From: Palsa-892 sp035556215
GTDB lineage: Bacteria; Pseudomonadota; Alphaproteobacteria; Rhizobiales; Xanthobacteraceae
Assembly: GCA_035556215.1 (NCBI GenBank)
Contig: DATMFI010000029.1
Coordinates: 1 to 64,000 of the forward strand
Length of the DNA: 64,000 bases
Direction of reading: 5' to 3'
A program made the translations under genes and the position numbers. Positions 9,703 through 17,887 of the stretch are shown here, piece by piece. The notes below the pieces were generated by a model. The model worked only from the letters and a program-made list of their open reading frames with translations, made no database searches and was not told where the DNA came from. The first letter of the stretch is position 1. Each line of letters starts with the position of its first letter.

Positions 9703-9731
9703 CGGCTGGCTCTCCTCGATCCCTTTGGCCT

Positions 9732-9780
9732 GATAAATTTATCTTATCCAAATCGATTGCGAAACGCGATTGGACAAGAT
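9732..9780. promoter_or_regulatory. Putative LysR operator in the divergent promoter
   Basis: A perfect 12-bp palindrome (GATAAATTTATC, 9732-9743) overlaps the left arm of a larger interrupted inverted repeat. The arms are ATCTTATCCAAATCG (9741-9755) and CGATTGGACAAGAT (9767-9780), which match apart from one inserted base and one mismatch, with an 11-base centre. The site sits between the LysR start (9702) and the divergent gene start (9836), where an autoregulatory LysR site is expected. Its function is inferred. Confidence 0.6.
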
Positions 9781-9835
9781 GAGGCGGCGATGATGCGCTG
9801 GGCGAAAACGAGAAAGCGCCCCGACGGAAAACGCC

Positions 9836-10645
9836 ATGGTCAAAGCCAGCCTCGCCGTGCACGCTGTTCCGCAGACCGGCAACGACGTGCGCCGCATGAG
9901 CCGCGACGGCTCGCTAGACGCGCCGACCGCGGGCCTCGCGCCCGGCTATGTGCAGGGCAATCTTGCGATCCTGCCGCGCGACTGGGCCGAAGAATTCCTG
10001 CGCTTTTGCCATCAAAACCCCAAGCCTTGCCCGCTTCTGGGCGTCTCCGAAGCGGGCAACCCGAACATCCCGGCGCTCGGCAAGGACCTTGATATCCGCA
10101 GCGATGTTCCGCGCTATCGCGTCTGGCGGAACGGCGAACTCGCCGATGAGCCGCGCGATTTGCACGCCGTCTGGCGCGACGATCTCGTCAGTTTCGTCAT
10201 CGGCTGCTCGTTCTCGTTCGAGGAAGCCTTATCGCAGAACAACGTGCCGATCCGCCACATCGAGCGCGGCACCAACGTACCCATGTACCGCACCAATATC
10301 GAAACCGCGCGCGCGGGCCGCTTTCACGGCCCGCTGGTCGTTTCGATGCGGCCGCTCAAGCCAGCCGACGCCATCCGTGCGGTGCAGGTGACGACGCGAT
10401 TACCGTCGGTGCACGGCGCGCCGGTGCATATCGGGTTCCCCGAACAGATTGGAATTAAAGCAATCGAAAAACCCGATTACGGCGATGCGGTACCGGTGAA
10501 CGAAGGTGAGCTGCCGGTTTTCTGGGCATGCGGAGTGACGCCGCAAGCGGCAATTGCTGCAGCGCGCCCGCCGTTCGCGATCACGCATGCGCCCGGATTT
10601 ATGTTGGTGACGGATTTGCGAAATTCGCAGCTCTCGCTTTTTTAG
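9836..10645 (+). CDS. Putative hydro-lyase, YcsI/DUF1445 (D-glutamate cyclase) family
   Basis: A 269-aa protein recognised as a full-length member of the YcsI (DUF1445) family by GYVQGNLAILP, the central RHIERGTNVPMYRTNI block, and the C-terminal ITHAPGFMLVTDLRN. The mammalian relative containing this domain converts D-glutamate to 5-oxo-D-proline. Bacillus ycsI lies beside the PxpABC 5-oxoprolinase genes. Here it lies beside an ATP-dependent 5-oxoprolinase and a LysR gene. A role in handling D-glutamate or 5-oxoproline is therefore plausible, though the enzymatic activity of the isolated bacterial domain is inferred. The ATG start has only a weak ribosome site; a second Met follows at about residue 20. 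Confidence 0.82.
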   Translation: MVKASLAVHAVPQTGNDVRRMSRDGSLDAPTAGLAPGYVQGNLAILPRDWAEEFLRFCHQNPKPCPLLGVSEAGNPNIPALGKDLDIRSDVPRYRVWRNGELADEPRDLHAVWRDDLVSFVIGCSFSFEEALSQNNVPIRHIERGTNVPMYRTNIETARAGRFHGPLVVSMRPLKPADAIRAVQVTTRLPSVHGAPVHIGFPEQIGIKAIEKPDYGDAVPVNEGELPVFWACGVTPQAAIAAARPPFAITHAPGFMLVTDLRNSQLSLF

Positions 10646-10738
10646 CGGGCGCTCGCGGATGTAGCCTTAGGGCTGGGAGTTGAGGGAATACGGCGCAACG
10701 AAAACGATAAGGCGCCGGGGGACAACAGGGAGCGAAAC

Positions 10739-12019
10739 ATGGCGATACAAACCGTAGCTACCGAAGATCATCATCCCACGCAGTGGTACAGCGAGATGAA
10801 GCCGCGCGAGAAGAACACCTTCTGGGCGTGCTTCGGCGGCTGGGTGCTCGATGCAATGGACGTGCAGATCTACAGCTTCGTCATCGGCACCGTCATCGCC
10901 GTATTCGCGATCAAGCCGGGCGAAGCCGGCTTCATCGCGACGGCGACACTTTTCACTTCCGCTTTTGGCGGCTGGATCGCCGGCTCCGTCGCCGATCGCA
11001 TCGGCCGCGTGCGCACGTTGCAGATCACCATTTTATGGTTCGCGTTCTTCACCTTCCTCTGCGGCTTCGCGCAGAACTACACGCAGCTCCTGATCTTCCG
11101 CGCGCTGATGGGCCTCGGTTTCGGCGGCGAGTGGGCGGCGGCGGCCGTTCTGATCGGCGAGGTCATCCGTCCGCAGCACCGCGGCAAGGCGGTCGGCTCC
11201 ATGCAGAGCGGCTGGGCCGTCGGCTGGGGCATGGCGGCGATTCTCGCCACCGTTTTCTTCAGCATCATGCCGCCGGAAAGCGCCTGGCGCTGGCTGTTCT
11301 GGGTCGGCATTACGCCCGCGCTTCTCGTCTTCTTCATCCGCCGCAATGTCGATGAGCCGGAGGTGTTCGAGAAGACGCAGAACAATCTCGACAAGGCCGG
11401 CAAGAAGGCGAACTTCCTGGAGATCTTCTCGCCGGCGATGCTGAAGACGACGATCCTGACCTGCATGCTGACGACCGGCGCGCAGGGCGGCTACTACGCC
11501 ATCACCACCTGGCTGCCGCAGTTTCTGCGCACCGAGCGGCATCTCACGGTGATGGGCACCGGCGGTTATCTTGCCGTCATCATCATCGGCTCGTTCATCG
11601 GCTATCTCACGAGCGCGTGGCTGAACGACAAGATCGGGCGGCGGGCGAACTTCATCCTGTTCGCGGTCTGCTCGATCGTCACGGTCTTCATCTATACGCA
11701 GATCCCGGTCGACAACACGGTGATGCTGTTCCTCGGCTTCCCGCTCGGCTTCTTCGCGTCCGGCATCTTCTCCGGCATGGGGCCGATCCTGACCGAGCTG
11801 TTCCCGACCCGCATGCGCGGCTCGGGGCAGGGCTTTGCCTATAACTTCGGCCGCGGCGTTGCCTCCTTTGCACCGACGCTGGTCGGCCTCCTCAGCGCCA
11901 AGCTGCCGCTCGGCCAGTCGATCGGCGTCTATGCGCTCATCGCCTATGGCCTGTTGATTCTCGCGGCGCTCCTGCTGCCCGAGACCAAAGGCCGGGTGCT
12001 GACCGCCGACGTCGCTTAG
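10739..12019 (+). CDS. MFS metabolite:proton symporter, first of a tandem pair
   Basis: A 426-aa 12-segment transporter resembling the aromatic-acid/sialic-acid:H+ symporter group. The first segment has FGGWVLDAMDVQIYSF with two acidic residues. Loop 2-3 has SVADRIGRVRTLQ. Segment 4 has RALMGLGFGGEWAAAAVLIGE, a family hallmark. AGGGAG lies just before the ATG. It follows the YcsI-family gene by 93 bases and may import the organic acid that the neighbouring enzymes use. A close paralogue follows directly. The substrate is unknown. Confidence 0.88.
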   Translation: MAIQTVATEDHHPTQWYSEMKPREKNTFWACFGGWVLDAMDVQIYSFVIGTVIAVFAIKPGEAGFIATATLFTSAFGGWIAGSVADRIGRVRTLQITILWFAFFTFLCGFAQNYTQLLIFRALMGLGFGGEWAAAAVLIGEVIRPQHRGKAVGSMQSGWAVGWGMAAILATVFFSIMPPESAWRWLFWVGITPALLVFFIRRNVDEPEVFEKTQNNLDKAGKKANFLEIFSPAMLKTTILTCMLTTGAQGGYYAITTWLPQFLRTERHLTVMGTGGYLAVIIIGSFIGYLTSAWLNDKIGRRANFILFAVCSIVTVFIYTQIPVDNTVMLFLGFPLGFFASGIFSGMGPILTELFPTRMRGSGQGFAYNFGRGVASFAPTLVGLLSAKLPLGQSIGVYALIAYGLLILAALLLPETKGRVLTADVA

Positions 12020-12038
12020 GCGGGCGAATAACCTCTCG

Positions 12039-12064
12039 AATCGGGCCCTTAACCGGGCCCGATT
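12039..12064. terminator. Hairpin between the two MFS genes
   Basis: A perfect 10-bp stem, AATCGGGCCC / GGGCCCGATT, with a 6-base loop lies 20 bases past the first MFS stop codon. TTGCG follows rather than a clean U-tract, so termination may be partial. It suggests the second MFS gene has its own or attenuated expression. Confidence 0.65.
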
Positions 12065-12176
12065 TGCGTTGGCCGTCATAAAATTCGCGTGGAGAAGCAG
12101 GGGGCTGGGGGAGTCGTCGGCCCCGGCAATGATGCTAGAGTATCCCGCGAATGCGCATGGCGCAGGGGAGGCGGGA

Positions 12177-13463
12177 ATGGCGACGAAGGTGAGCGCGGCG
12201 AAGAACGGTCCGGCATCGGAGAGCCCGGTTGCCTGGTACGGCGCGATGACTTCGCTCCAGGCCAAGACCTTCTGGGCATCTTTCGGCGGCTGGGCGCTCA
12301 ACTCGCTCGATTTCTTTATCTTCATGTTCGCGCTGCCCGCGATCGTCGTCGCGCTCGACATGACCCGCCCGCAGGCCATGCACATCGGCACCGCGACGCT
12401 CATCGCCTCCGCGATCGGCGGCTGGGTCGCCGGCATCGCCGCCGACCGCTACGGCCGCGTCAAGGTTTTGCAGATCACCATTTTATGGTTCGCCGTCTTC
12501 GGCCTCCTGTGCGCGCTCGTGCAGGATTACTATCAGCTGATGGTCTGCCGCGTGCTGATGGGCCTCGGCCTCGGCGGCGAATGGGCGGTCGGCGCCATCC
12601 TGATCGGTGAAGTCATTCGCCGGCAGGATCGCGGCAAAGCCGTCGGCGCCATGCAAAGCGGCTGGGCGGTCGGCTGGGGCATCGCCGCGCTGATCGCGAT
12701 CTTCGTTCTGGTGAAAGCGCGCCCCGATATTGCCTGGCGTACATTGCTTTGCGTCGGCATCCTGCCGGCGCTCCTCGTCTTCTTCATCCGCCGCCACATC
12801 GAGGAGCCGAAGGTCTGGCTGGATACGCAGAAGAACCTTCGCAAGAAAAAGCGCGTCGCCGATTTCCGCGGCATCTTCTCGGCCGGCATGTTGAAGACGA
12901 CGGCCATCACGACGATGCTCGCCGCCGGTGCGCAGGGCGGTTACTACACCAGCGCCTGGCTTCTCGAATTCCTTCGCGACTACCGCCGCATCGCCGAAAT
13001 GGGCACGGGCCGCTATATCGCCTCGATCATCGGCGGCGCCTTCGTCGGCTATCTCATCAGTGCCTATCTCAACGACCGGATCGGCCGCCGCCATACCTTC
13101 ATGCTGTTCTCGATCGGCTCGGCGATCAGCGTCTATGTCATCGTCTGGCTTGCCGCCAACGATCACGGCATCATGTTCTGGGGCTTCATGCTGAGCCTGT
13201 TCGCCTCCGGCACGTTCTCGGGCATCGGCTCGACCTTCACCGAGAATTTCCCGACGCATCTTCGCGGCGCCGGCCAGAGCTTTTCCTATAACGCCGGAAG
13301 GCTGCTCGCGGCGGGCATTCCGTCGCTGCTCGCCGTGCTCAGCACCAAAGCTTCGTTCAACCGCTCGATCGACATCATCGCGATCACGGCCTATGCGCTC
13401 GTATTCCTCGCCGCCTGGCTGCTCGAGGAAACCAACGGCAAGGAATTAAGCTCGAAGGTCTAG
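12177..13463 (+). CDS. MFS metabolite:proton symporter, second of a tandem pair
   Basis: A 428-aa paralogue of the preceding transporter. It keeps the same RVLMGLGLGGEWAVGAILIGE block and shares a 26-base identical DNA stretch at 12468-12493 with 11018-11043, which points to tandem duplication. The start at 12177 is preferred over upstream in-frame codons because GGGGAGGCGGGA directly precedes it, and because it makes the two paralogues the same length. In segment 1 the paralogue's LDAMD has become LNSLD, so one of the two acidic residues is lost. Different substrate or coupling is possible. The substrate is unknown. Confidence 0.87.
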   Translation: MATKVSAAKNGPASESPVAWYGAMTSLQAKTFWASFGGWALNSLDFFIFMFALPAIVVALDMTRPQAMHIGTATLIASAIGGWVAGIAADRYGRVKVLQITILWFAVFGLLCALVQDYYQLMVCRVLMGLGLGGEWAVGAILIGEVIRRQDRGKAVGAMQSGWAVGWGIAALIAIFVLVKARPDIAWRTLLCVGILPALLVFFIRRHIEEPKVWLDTQKNLRKKKRVADFRGIFSAGMLKTTAITTMLAAGAQGGYYTSAWLLEFLRDYRRIAEMGTGRYIASIIGGAFVGYLISAYLNDRIGRRHTFMLFSIGSAISVYVIVWLAANDHGIMFWGFMLSLFASGTFSGIGSTFTENFPTHLRGAGQSFSYNAGRLLAAGIPSLLAVLSTKASFNRSIDIIAITAYALVFLAAWLLEETNGKELSSKV

Positions 13464-13516
13464 CCTGCGCGCGGGGCGGTTCTCGGTTACCGGATCGTTG
13501 TAAACACCGGAAAAGC

Positions 13517-14464
13517 GTGCTTCCTTCCGGTTTCTACCGCCAAAAAAATATCGTCACGCAAGTGCCAGACGCCAAAGACTTCGCGACAGCAACCGCACCG
13601 CTCTGCGCCGGCCCCAATCCGGAAATCGGCGGCCCGAGCCGCTACCGCGTTCCCGCGGGTGCGGTCGATACCCACGCTCACGTGCTCGGCCTGCCGCCGC
13701 GTTATCCGTTGCAGCCCGATCGCAGCTATACCGCGCCTGAAGCAACGCCCGCTTCCTATCTCGATATGCTCGACAAGACCGGCATGACCTACGGCGTGCT
13801 CGTGCAGCCGAGCGTGCACGGCACCGATAATCGCCTCGCCGAGGAAACCATCGTTGCGAACAAAGAAAGGCTGCGCGGCGTCGCGGTAGTCTCGCCCGAT
13901 ATCGGCGAGAACGAACTCGCCCGCCTCAATGACGCGGGCTTTCGCGGCTGCCGCTTCAACATCATGTTCGGCGGCGGCATTGGCCTTGCGGCCATCGACA
14001 CACTCGCCCGAAAAATCGCGCCGTTCGGCTGGCACATGCAATTCCTGATGGACGTGCGAAAGATCGGCGAGGTCGCGAAGCAATTCGCTTCGCTCCCGGT
14101 GCCGTGGGTCGTCGATCACATGGGTTATGTGCCGGCGAGCGAAGGCGTCGAGAACGCCGGTTTTCAGACGCTCCTGTCGCTGCTGAAAGACGGCAACGGC
14201 TGGGTCAAGCTTTCCGGCGCATTCCGCGTCTCGACCGCGGGCGCGCCCTATCGCGATACGATCCCCTTCGCCCGCGCGCTCGTGGAAGCACGGCCCGACC
14301 GCATGGTCTGGGGCAGCGACTGGCCGCATGTCGCGATCCCGCCGCCGATGCCGAAAATCGGCGATCTTCTCGATCTCTTCGCCGAATGGGTGCCGGACGA
14401 GACGACACGCAAACGTGTCTTCGTCGATAACCCGCATCGGCTTTATGGTTTCGCCGCCTCGTAA
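13517..14464 (+). CDS. Amidohydrolase-2 family (PDC lactonase-like) hydrolase
   Basis: A 315-aa metal-dependent hydrolase of the amidohydrolase-2 family, close in style to 2-pyrone-4,6-dicarboxylate lactonases. The metal-binding motif VDTHAHVLG lies near the N-terminus. A central WVVDHMGYVP and the late VWGSDWPHVAIP also fit the family. The listed start is a GTG at 13517; a GTG at 13562 is an alternative, and neither has a clear ribosome site. It is 15 bases upstream of the aldo/keto reductase gene and about 50 after the MFS pair. This suggests a small catabolic operon for a ring-derived acid or lactone. The exact substrate is unknown. Confidence 0.82.
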   Translation: MLPSGFYRQKNIVTQVPDAKDFATATAPLCAGPNPEIGGPSRYRVPAGAVDTHAHVLGLPPRYPLQPDRSYTAPEATPASYLDMLDKTGMTYGVLVQPSVHGTDNRLAEETIVANKERLRGVAVVSPDIGENELARLNDAGFRGCRFNIMFGGGIGLAAIDTLARKIAPFGWHMQFLMDVRKIGEVAKQFASLPVPWVVDHMGYVPASEGVENAGFQTLLSLLKDGNGWVKLSGAFRVSTAGAPYRDTIPFARALVEARPDRMVWGSDWPHVAIPPPMPKIGDLLDLFAEWVPDETTRKRVFVDNPHRLYGFAAS

Positions 14465-14479
14465 TTCAAGGAATCTCCC

Positions 14480-15463
14480 ATGCAATATGTCCGCTTCGGC
14501 ACGACCGGCATCAAGGTTTCGCGCATTTGTCTCGGCTGCATGACCTACGGCGTGAAATCGTCGCGCGCCTGGGCGCTCGAGGAAAAGGATGCCGAGCCCT
14601 ATTACAAGGCGGCGCTCGAAGCGGGGATCAATTTCTTCGACACCGCCGACGTCTATTCCGACGGTGTCAGCGAGGAGATCACCGGCCGCGCGCTGAAAAA
14701 ATTCGCGCGCCGCGATGAATACGTGCTCGCCACCAAGGTCAACAATCCGATGGGCAAGGGGCCGAACCAGCGCGGCTCGTCGAGAAAGCACATCATGGAA
14801 GGCATCGACGCCTCGCTGAAGCGCCTCGGCACCGATTATGTCGATCTCTACATCATCCACCGGCTCGACCCGGACACCTCGATGGACGAGATCATCGAAG
14901 CGCTGCACGACGTCGTGAAGGCCGGAAAGGCCCTCTATATCGGCGCTTCCTCGATGCGCGGCTGGCAGTTCGCCAAGCTCGTCACCATGCAGAAGGAGCG
15001 GGGGCTGACGCGCTTCGCCTCGATGCAGAATTACTACAACCTCATCTATCGCGAGGAAGAGCGCGAAATGCTGCCGCTCTGCCAGTCCGAAGGCATCGCA
15101 GTGACGCCGTGGTCGCCGATCGCGCGCGGCTTTCTCGCCGGCTCCAAGCCGAGCCAGGGCGAGTCCACGCTTCGCGCGCAGACCGACGCCTACATGAAAG
15201 TGCTGAACATCGGCGGCAGCGATACCGAATATGAAATCGCCGAGCGCGTCCGCGTCGTAGCCGAAAAGCTTGGCGTTGCGCGCGCAACCGTCGCGATCGC
15301 CTGGGTGCTGGCGAACCCCGCGGTGACTTCGCCGATCATCGGCATGTCGAAGCCGCATCATCTGGGCGACGCCTTGAAAGCAATCGACCTCAAGCTCGAT
15401 GACGAGACGCGGAAATTTCTCGAGGAGCCATATCGCCCGCGCGCTTACGCCGGGCATGCATGA
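14480..15463 (+). CDS. Aldo/keto reductase
   Basis: A 327-aa NADPH-dependent oxidoreductase with the AKR (beta/alpha)8-barrel pattern. It starts MQYVRFGTTGIKVSRICLGC. It has the catalytic Asp/Tyr region FFDTADVYSDGVSE, the Lys in YVLATKVNNPMG, the His in YVDLYIIHRLDPDT, and a C-terminal NADP-binding region with ANPAVTSPIIGMSK. AAGGA precedes the ATG. The last four bases overlap the start of the TauE/SafE gene (ATGA), indicating translational coupling. The substrate is unknown. Confidence 0.92.
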   Translation: MQYVRFGTTGIKVSRICLGCMTYGVKSSRAWALEEKDAEPYYKAALEAGINFFDTADVYSDGVSEEITGRALKKFARRDEYVLATKVNNPMGKGPNQRGSSRKHIMEGIDASLKRLGTDYVDLYIIHRLDPDTSMDEIIEALHDVVKAGKALYIGASSMRGWQFAKLVTMQKERGLTRFASMQNYYNLIYREEEREMLPLCQSEGIAVTPWSPIARGFLAGSKPSQGESTLRAQTDAYMKVLNIGGSDTEYEIAERVRVVAEKLGVARATVAIAWVLANPAVTSPIIGMSKPHHLGDALKAIDLKLDDETRKFLEEPYRPRAYAGHA

Positions 15464-16239
15464 GCGCTTTGCTCGCTTACCTTCCGTCCGATCCGGTTTT
15501 CTACCTTATCGGTTACGCGACGGTCTTCATCATCGCGATCAGCAAGGGCGCCTTCGGTGGGGGCCTCGCGATTCTCGGCGTGCCGCTGCTCTCGCTGGTG
15601 ATGCCGCCTTTGGACGCCGCGATCACGATCGCGCCGCTGATCTGCTTCATGGATCTTTTCGCCATCGGCTCGTTCGGCCGCGACACCTGGTCGAAACCCG
15701 ATCTCACCTGGATCTTGCCGGCGCTGATTATTGGCATCGTCGCGGGCTATGTTTTCTTTACGCGCGTCAACCCGCATTTCGTGGCCATCGCCATCGGCCT
15801 CGTGACGCTGTCGTTCGCGGCTCACTGGCTGCTGTTCACGCGCAATGCCGGCGCTGCTCCCGCGCCGGCCTCGCCGCTGCTCGCGAGTCTCGCGGGTTTC
15901 GCCTGCGGCTTCACCACATTCGTTGCGCATGCCGGCGGTCCGCCGATGAACACGTATCTTCTGCGCCGCGGCCTCGACAAATCGGTTTATGCGGGAACCA
16001 GCCTCGTTATCTTCATGACGGCGAATTGGGTGAAAGTTATCCCCTACGCCGTGCTTGCATATGCGAAGCCCGCGACATGGCTCGTGGCGCTTGTTCTCGC
16101 ACCTGCGATACCATTTGGCGTCTGGCTCGGAATTTACCTCCATCGGCGGCTCGAGCAGAACCGACTGTATTTCTGGTGCTATTTGCTGCTGGCCGCCGCC
16201 GCGTCGAAGCTTTTGTTCGACGCCTTGCGCTCGCTTTGA
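15460..16239 (+). CDS. Sulfite exporter TauE/SafE (TSUP) family membrane protein
   Basis: A 259-aa protein with about eight transmembrane segments and the duplicated TSUP pattern: ISKGAFGGGLAILGVPLLSL early and CGFTTFVAHAGGPPMNTYLL in the second half. Members move sulfite, sulfoacetate or other organic anions across the inner membrane. It overlaps the aldo/keto reductase gene by four bases and ends the amidohydrolase-AKR-TSUP run. Transport of a substrate or product of that pathway is an inference. Confidence 0.88.
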   Translation: MSALLAYLPSDPVFYLIGYATVFIIAISKGAFGGGLAILGVPLLSLVMPPLDAAITIAPLICFMDLFAIGSFGRDTWSKPDLTWILPALIIGIVAGYVFFTRVNPHFVAIAIGLVTLSFAAHWLLFTRNAGAAPAPASPLLASLAGFACGFTTFVAHAGGPPMNTYLLRRGLDKSVYAGTSLVIFMTANWVKVIPYAVLAYAKPATWLVALVLAPAIPFGVWLGIYLHRRLEQNRLYFWCYLLLAAAASKLLFDALRSL

Positions 16240-16413
16240 CGGTAAATTCCGCGCCGCAAGATTTTTTTTGCATCTGCCGTTTGCATGCGCTGCGCAATAC
16301 TTATGCATTTTGAATCCCGGATGAACGGGCTACGCTTCTTCTGCTCACAAAATAACCATGGCCTTGGTTTTGCTTTGTCTGGGGCCTGCCACTCATCCGA
16401 GCAGGGGGAAAAA

Positions 16414-17661
16414 ATGGTCTCTACTTCTACGACGGCGGGCGCGTCCTCTTCGACAACACGATGGATTCAATTGGGGCTCGGTCTGATCGCCATGATGGCG
16501 ATCTCCAGCCCGCAATATGTCTGGACGCTCTTCACCAAGCCTATGCAGGGCACAACGGGCGCAAGCCTGCCGGCGATCCAGGTCACGATCACCATTCTCA
16601 TTGTGCTGCAAACCTGGCTGTCGCCGATCCAGGGCTATCTGATCGACCGCTTCGGCCCGAAGCTCCTGGTGGCAGTCGGCGGTGCGCTCTCCGGTCTTGG
16701 CTGGATTCTCGCCGCCAACGCGACGACGCTATGGGGCGTTTATCTCACCTACGGCCTTCTGTGCGGCATCGGCACGGGCATCGTCTATATCGGCATCATC
16801 GGTCTGATGGTGCGATGGTTTCCGGAAAAGCGCGGGCTCGCGACCGGTCTTGTCGCCGCGGGCTACGGCTTCGGTGCCATCATCACGACGTTCCCGATCA
16901 ACGACATGATCAAGAGCGCCGGCTACCAGCACACGCTGACGGTATTCGGCATCGCCTTTGCCGTCATCGGCGTTCTCTCGGCGCTGCCGATGCGCCTGCC
17001 GACAAGGAACGACGATCTGCCGGCGCCTCACGTGCAGGTCAGCAAGCGCGATTATGAGCCGAAGGAAATGCTGAAGACGCCGGTGTTCTGGCTCATGTTC
17101 GTCATGATGACGATGATGTCCACCGGCGGCCTCATGGTGGTGTCGAATTTCGCGCCGTTCGCGCGCGACTTCGGCGTCGCCGATCTCACGGTCTGGGGCC
17201 TGCAGGCGTTGCCGCTCGCGCTCACCGTCGATCGCATCACCAACGGATTGACGCGGCCGTTTTTCGGCTGGGTGTCCGACAATATCGGGCGCGAGAACAC
17301 CATGGCGCTCGCCTTCCTGCTGGAAGGGGCGGCGATCGCACTCTTCCTGCACTTCCGCCACGACCCGATGATGTTCGTCATCCTGTCGGCGGTGGTGTTC
17401 TTCGGCTGGGGCGAAATCTTCTCGCTGTTCCCCTCGACGCTCACCGACACCTTCGGCACCAAGAACGCGACCGCGAACTACGGCCTCCTCTATATGGCGC
17501 AGGGCGTCGGCTCGGTGCTCGGCGGGCCGCTCGCGGCGCTGCTCCACGACATGGCGGGAAGCTGGATTCCGGTATTCAGTATCGCCATCGGCATGGACAT
17601 CACGACCGGCCTGCTGGCGCTGTTCGTGCTGAAACGCATGCGGACGAATCTCATGAAATAG
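16414..17661 (+). CDS. MFS transporter, oxalate/formate antiporter (OFA) family
   Basis: A 415-aa 12-segment transporter resembling OxlT of Oxalobacter. Shared blocks are ISSPQYVWTLFTKPMQG in segment 1, RWFPEKRGLATGLVAAGYG in segment 5, EMLKTPVFWLMF at the central loop, RPFFGWVSDNIGRENTM, and FPSTLTDTFGTKNATANYG. The start at 16414 is chosen because GCAGGGGGAAAAA directly precedes it; a 43-residue upstream extension in the same frame has no family character. It may exchange small carboxylates such as oxalate and formate. Neither an oxalyl-CoA decarboxylase nor a formyl-CoA transferase gene is nearby, so the substrate is uncertain. Confidence 0.88.
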   Translation: MVSTSTTAGASSSTTRWIQLGLGLIAMMAISSPQYVWTLFTKPMQGTTGASLPAIQVTITILIVLQTWLSPIQGYLIDRFGPKLLVAVGGALSGLGWILAANATTLWGVYLTYGLLCGIGTGIVYIGIIGLMVRWFPEKRGLATGLVAAGYGFGAIITTFPINDMIKSAGYQHTLTVFGIAFAVIGVLSALPMRLPTRNDDLPAPHVQVSKRDYEPKEMLKTPVFWLMFVMMTMMSTGGLMVVSNFAPFARDFGVADLTVWGLQALPLALTVDRITNGLTRPFFGWVSDNIGRENTMALAFLLEGAAIALFLHFRHDPMMFVILSAVVFFGWGEIFSLFPSTLTDTFGTKNATANYGLLYMAQGVGSVLGGPLAALLHDMAGSWIPVFSIAIGMDITTGLLALFVLKRMRTNLMK

Positions 17662-17688
17662 CCGGATTACAAATAATTCATCGGGCAG

Positions 17689-17780
17689 GGCGCGGCGCAA
17701 GCCGCGCCTTTCTCACATAAGCCGCGGCGCAAGCCGCGCCTTTCTCGCATAAGGCGCGGCGAAAAACCGCGCCCTTCGTA
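17689..17780. repeat. Three tandem 32-bp hairpin units
   Basis: Two nearly identical 32-bp units (17689-17720 and 17721-17752) and a third diverged one (from 17753) lie head to tail. Each begins GGCGCGGCG or GCCGCGGCG and folds into a short hairpin (GGCGCGGC...GCCGCGCC), followed by TTTCTC in the first two units. They lie between the OFA transporter stop and the ABC transporter. The T-rich spacer after each stem suggests serial terminators; a mobile palindrome expanded by slippage is the alternative. Confidence 0.75.
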
Positions 17781-17887
17781 TTTTTGACGCGATCGGCGCG
17801 GCAACGTCGCTGTCTGATTCCTGCCTTGCCACATGCGGGATCGGTTACATTCCGCCGAATCTTCCCGCCCGATTTTGGAGCTTTCCC

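Noticed and set aside
13487..15457. Minus-strand open frame of 656 codons over the amidohydrolase and aldo/keto reductase genes
   Set aside because: It is antisense to two genes with clear catalytic motifs, and its composition is shadow-like.
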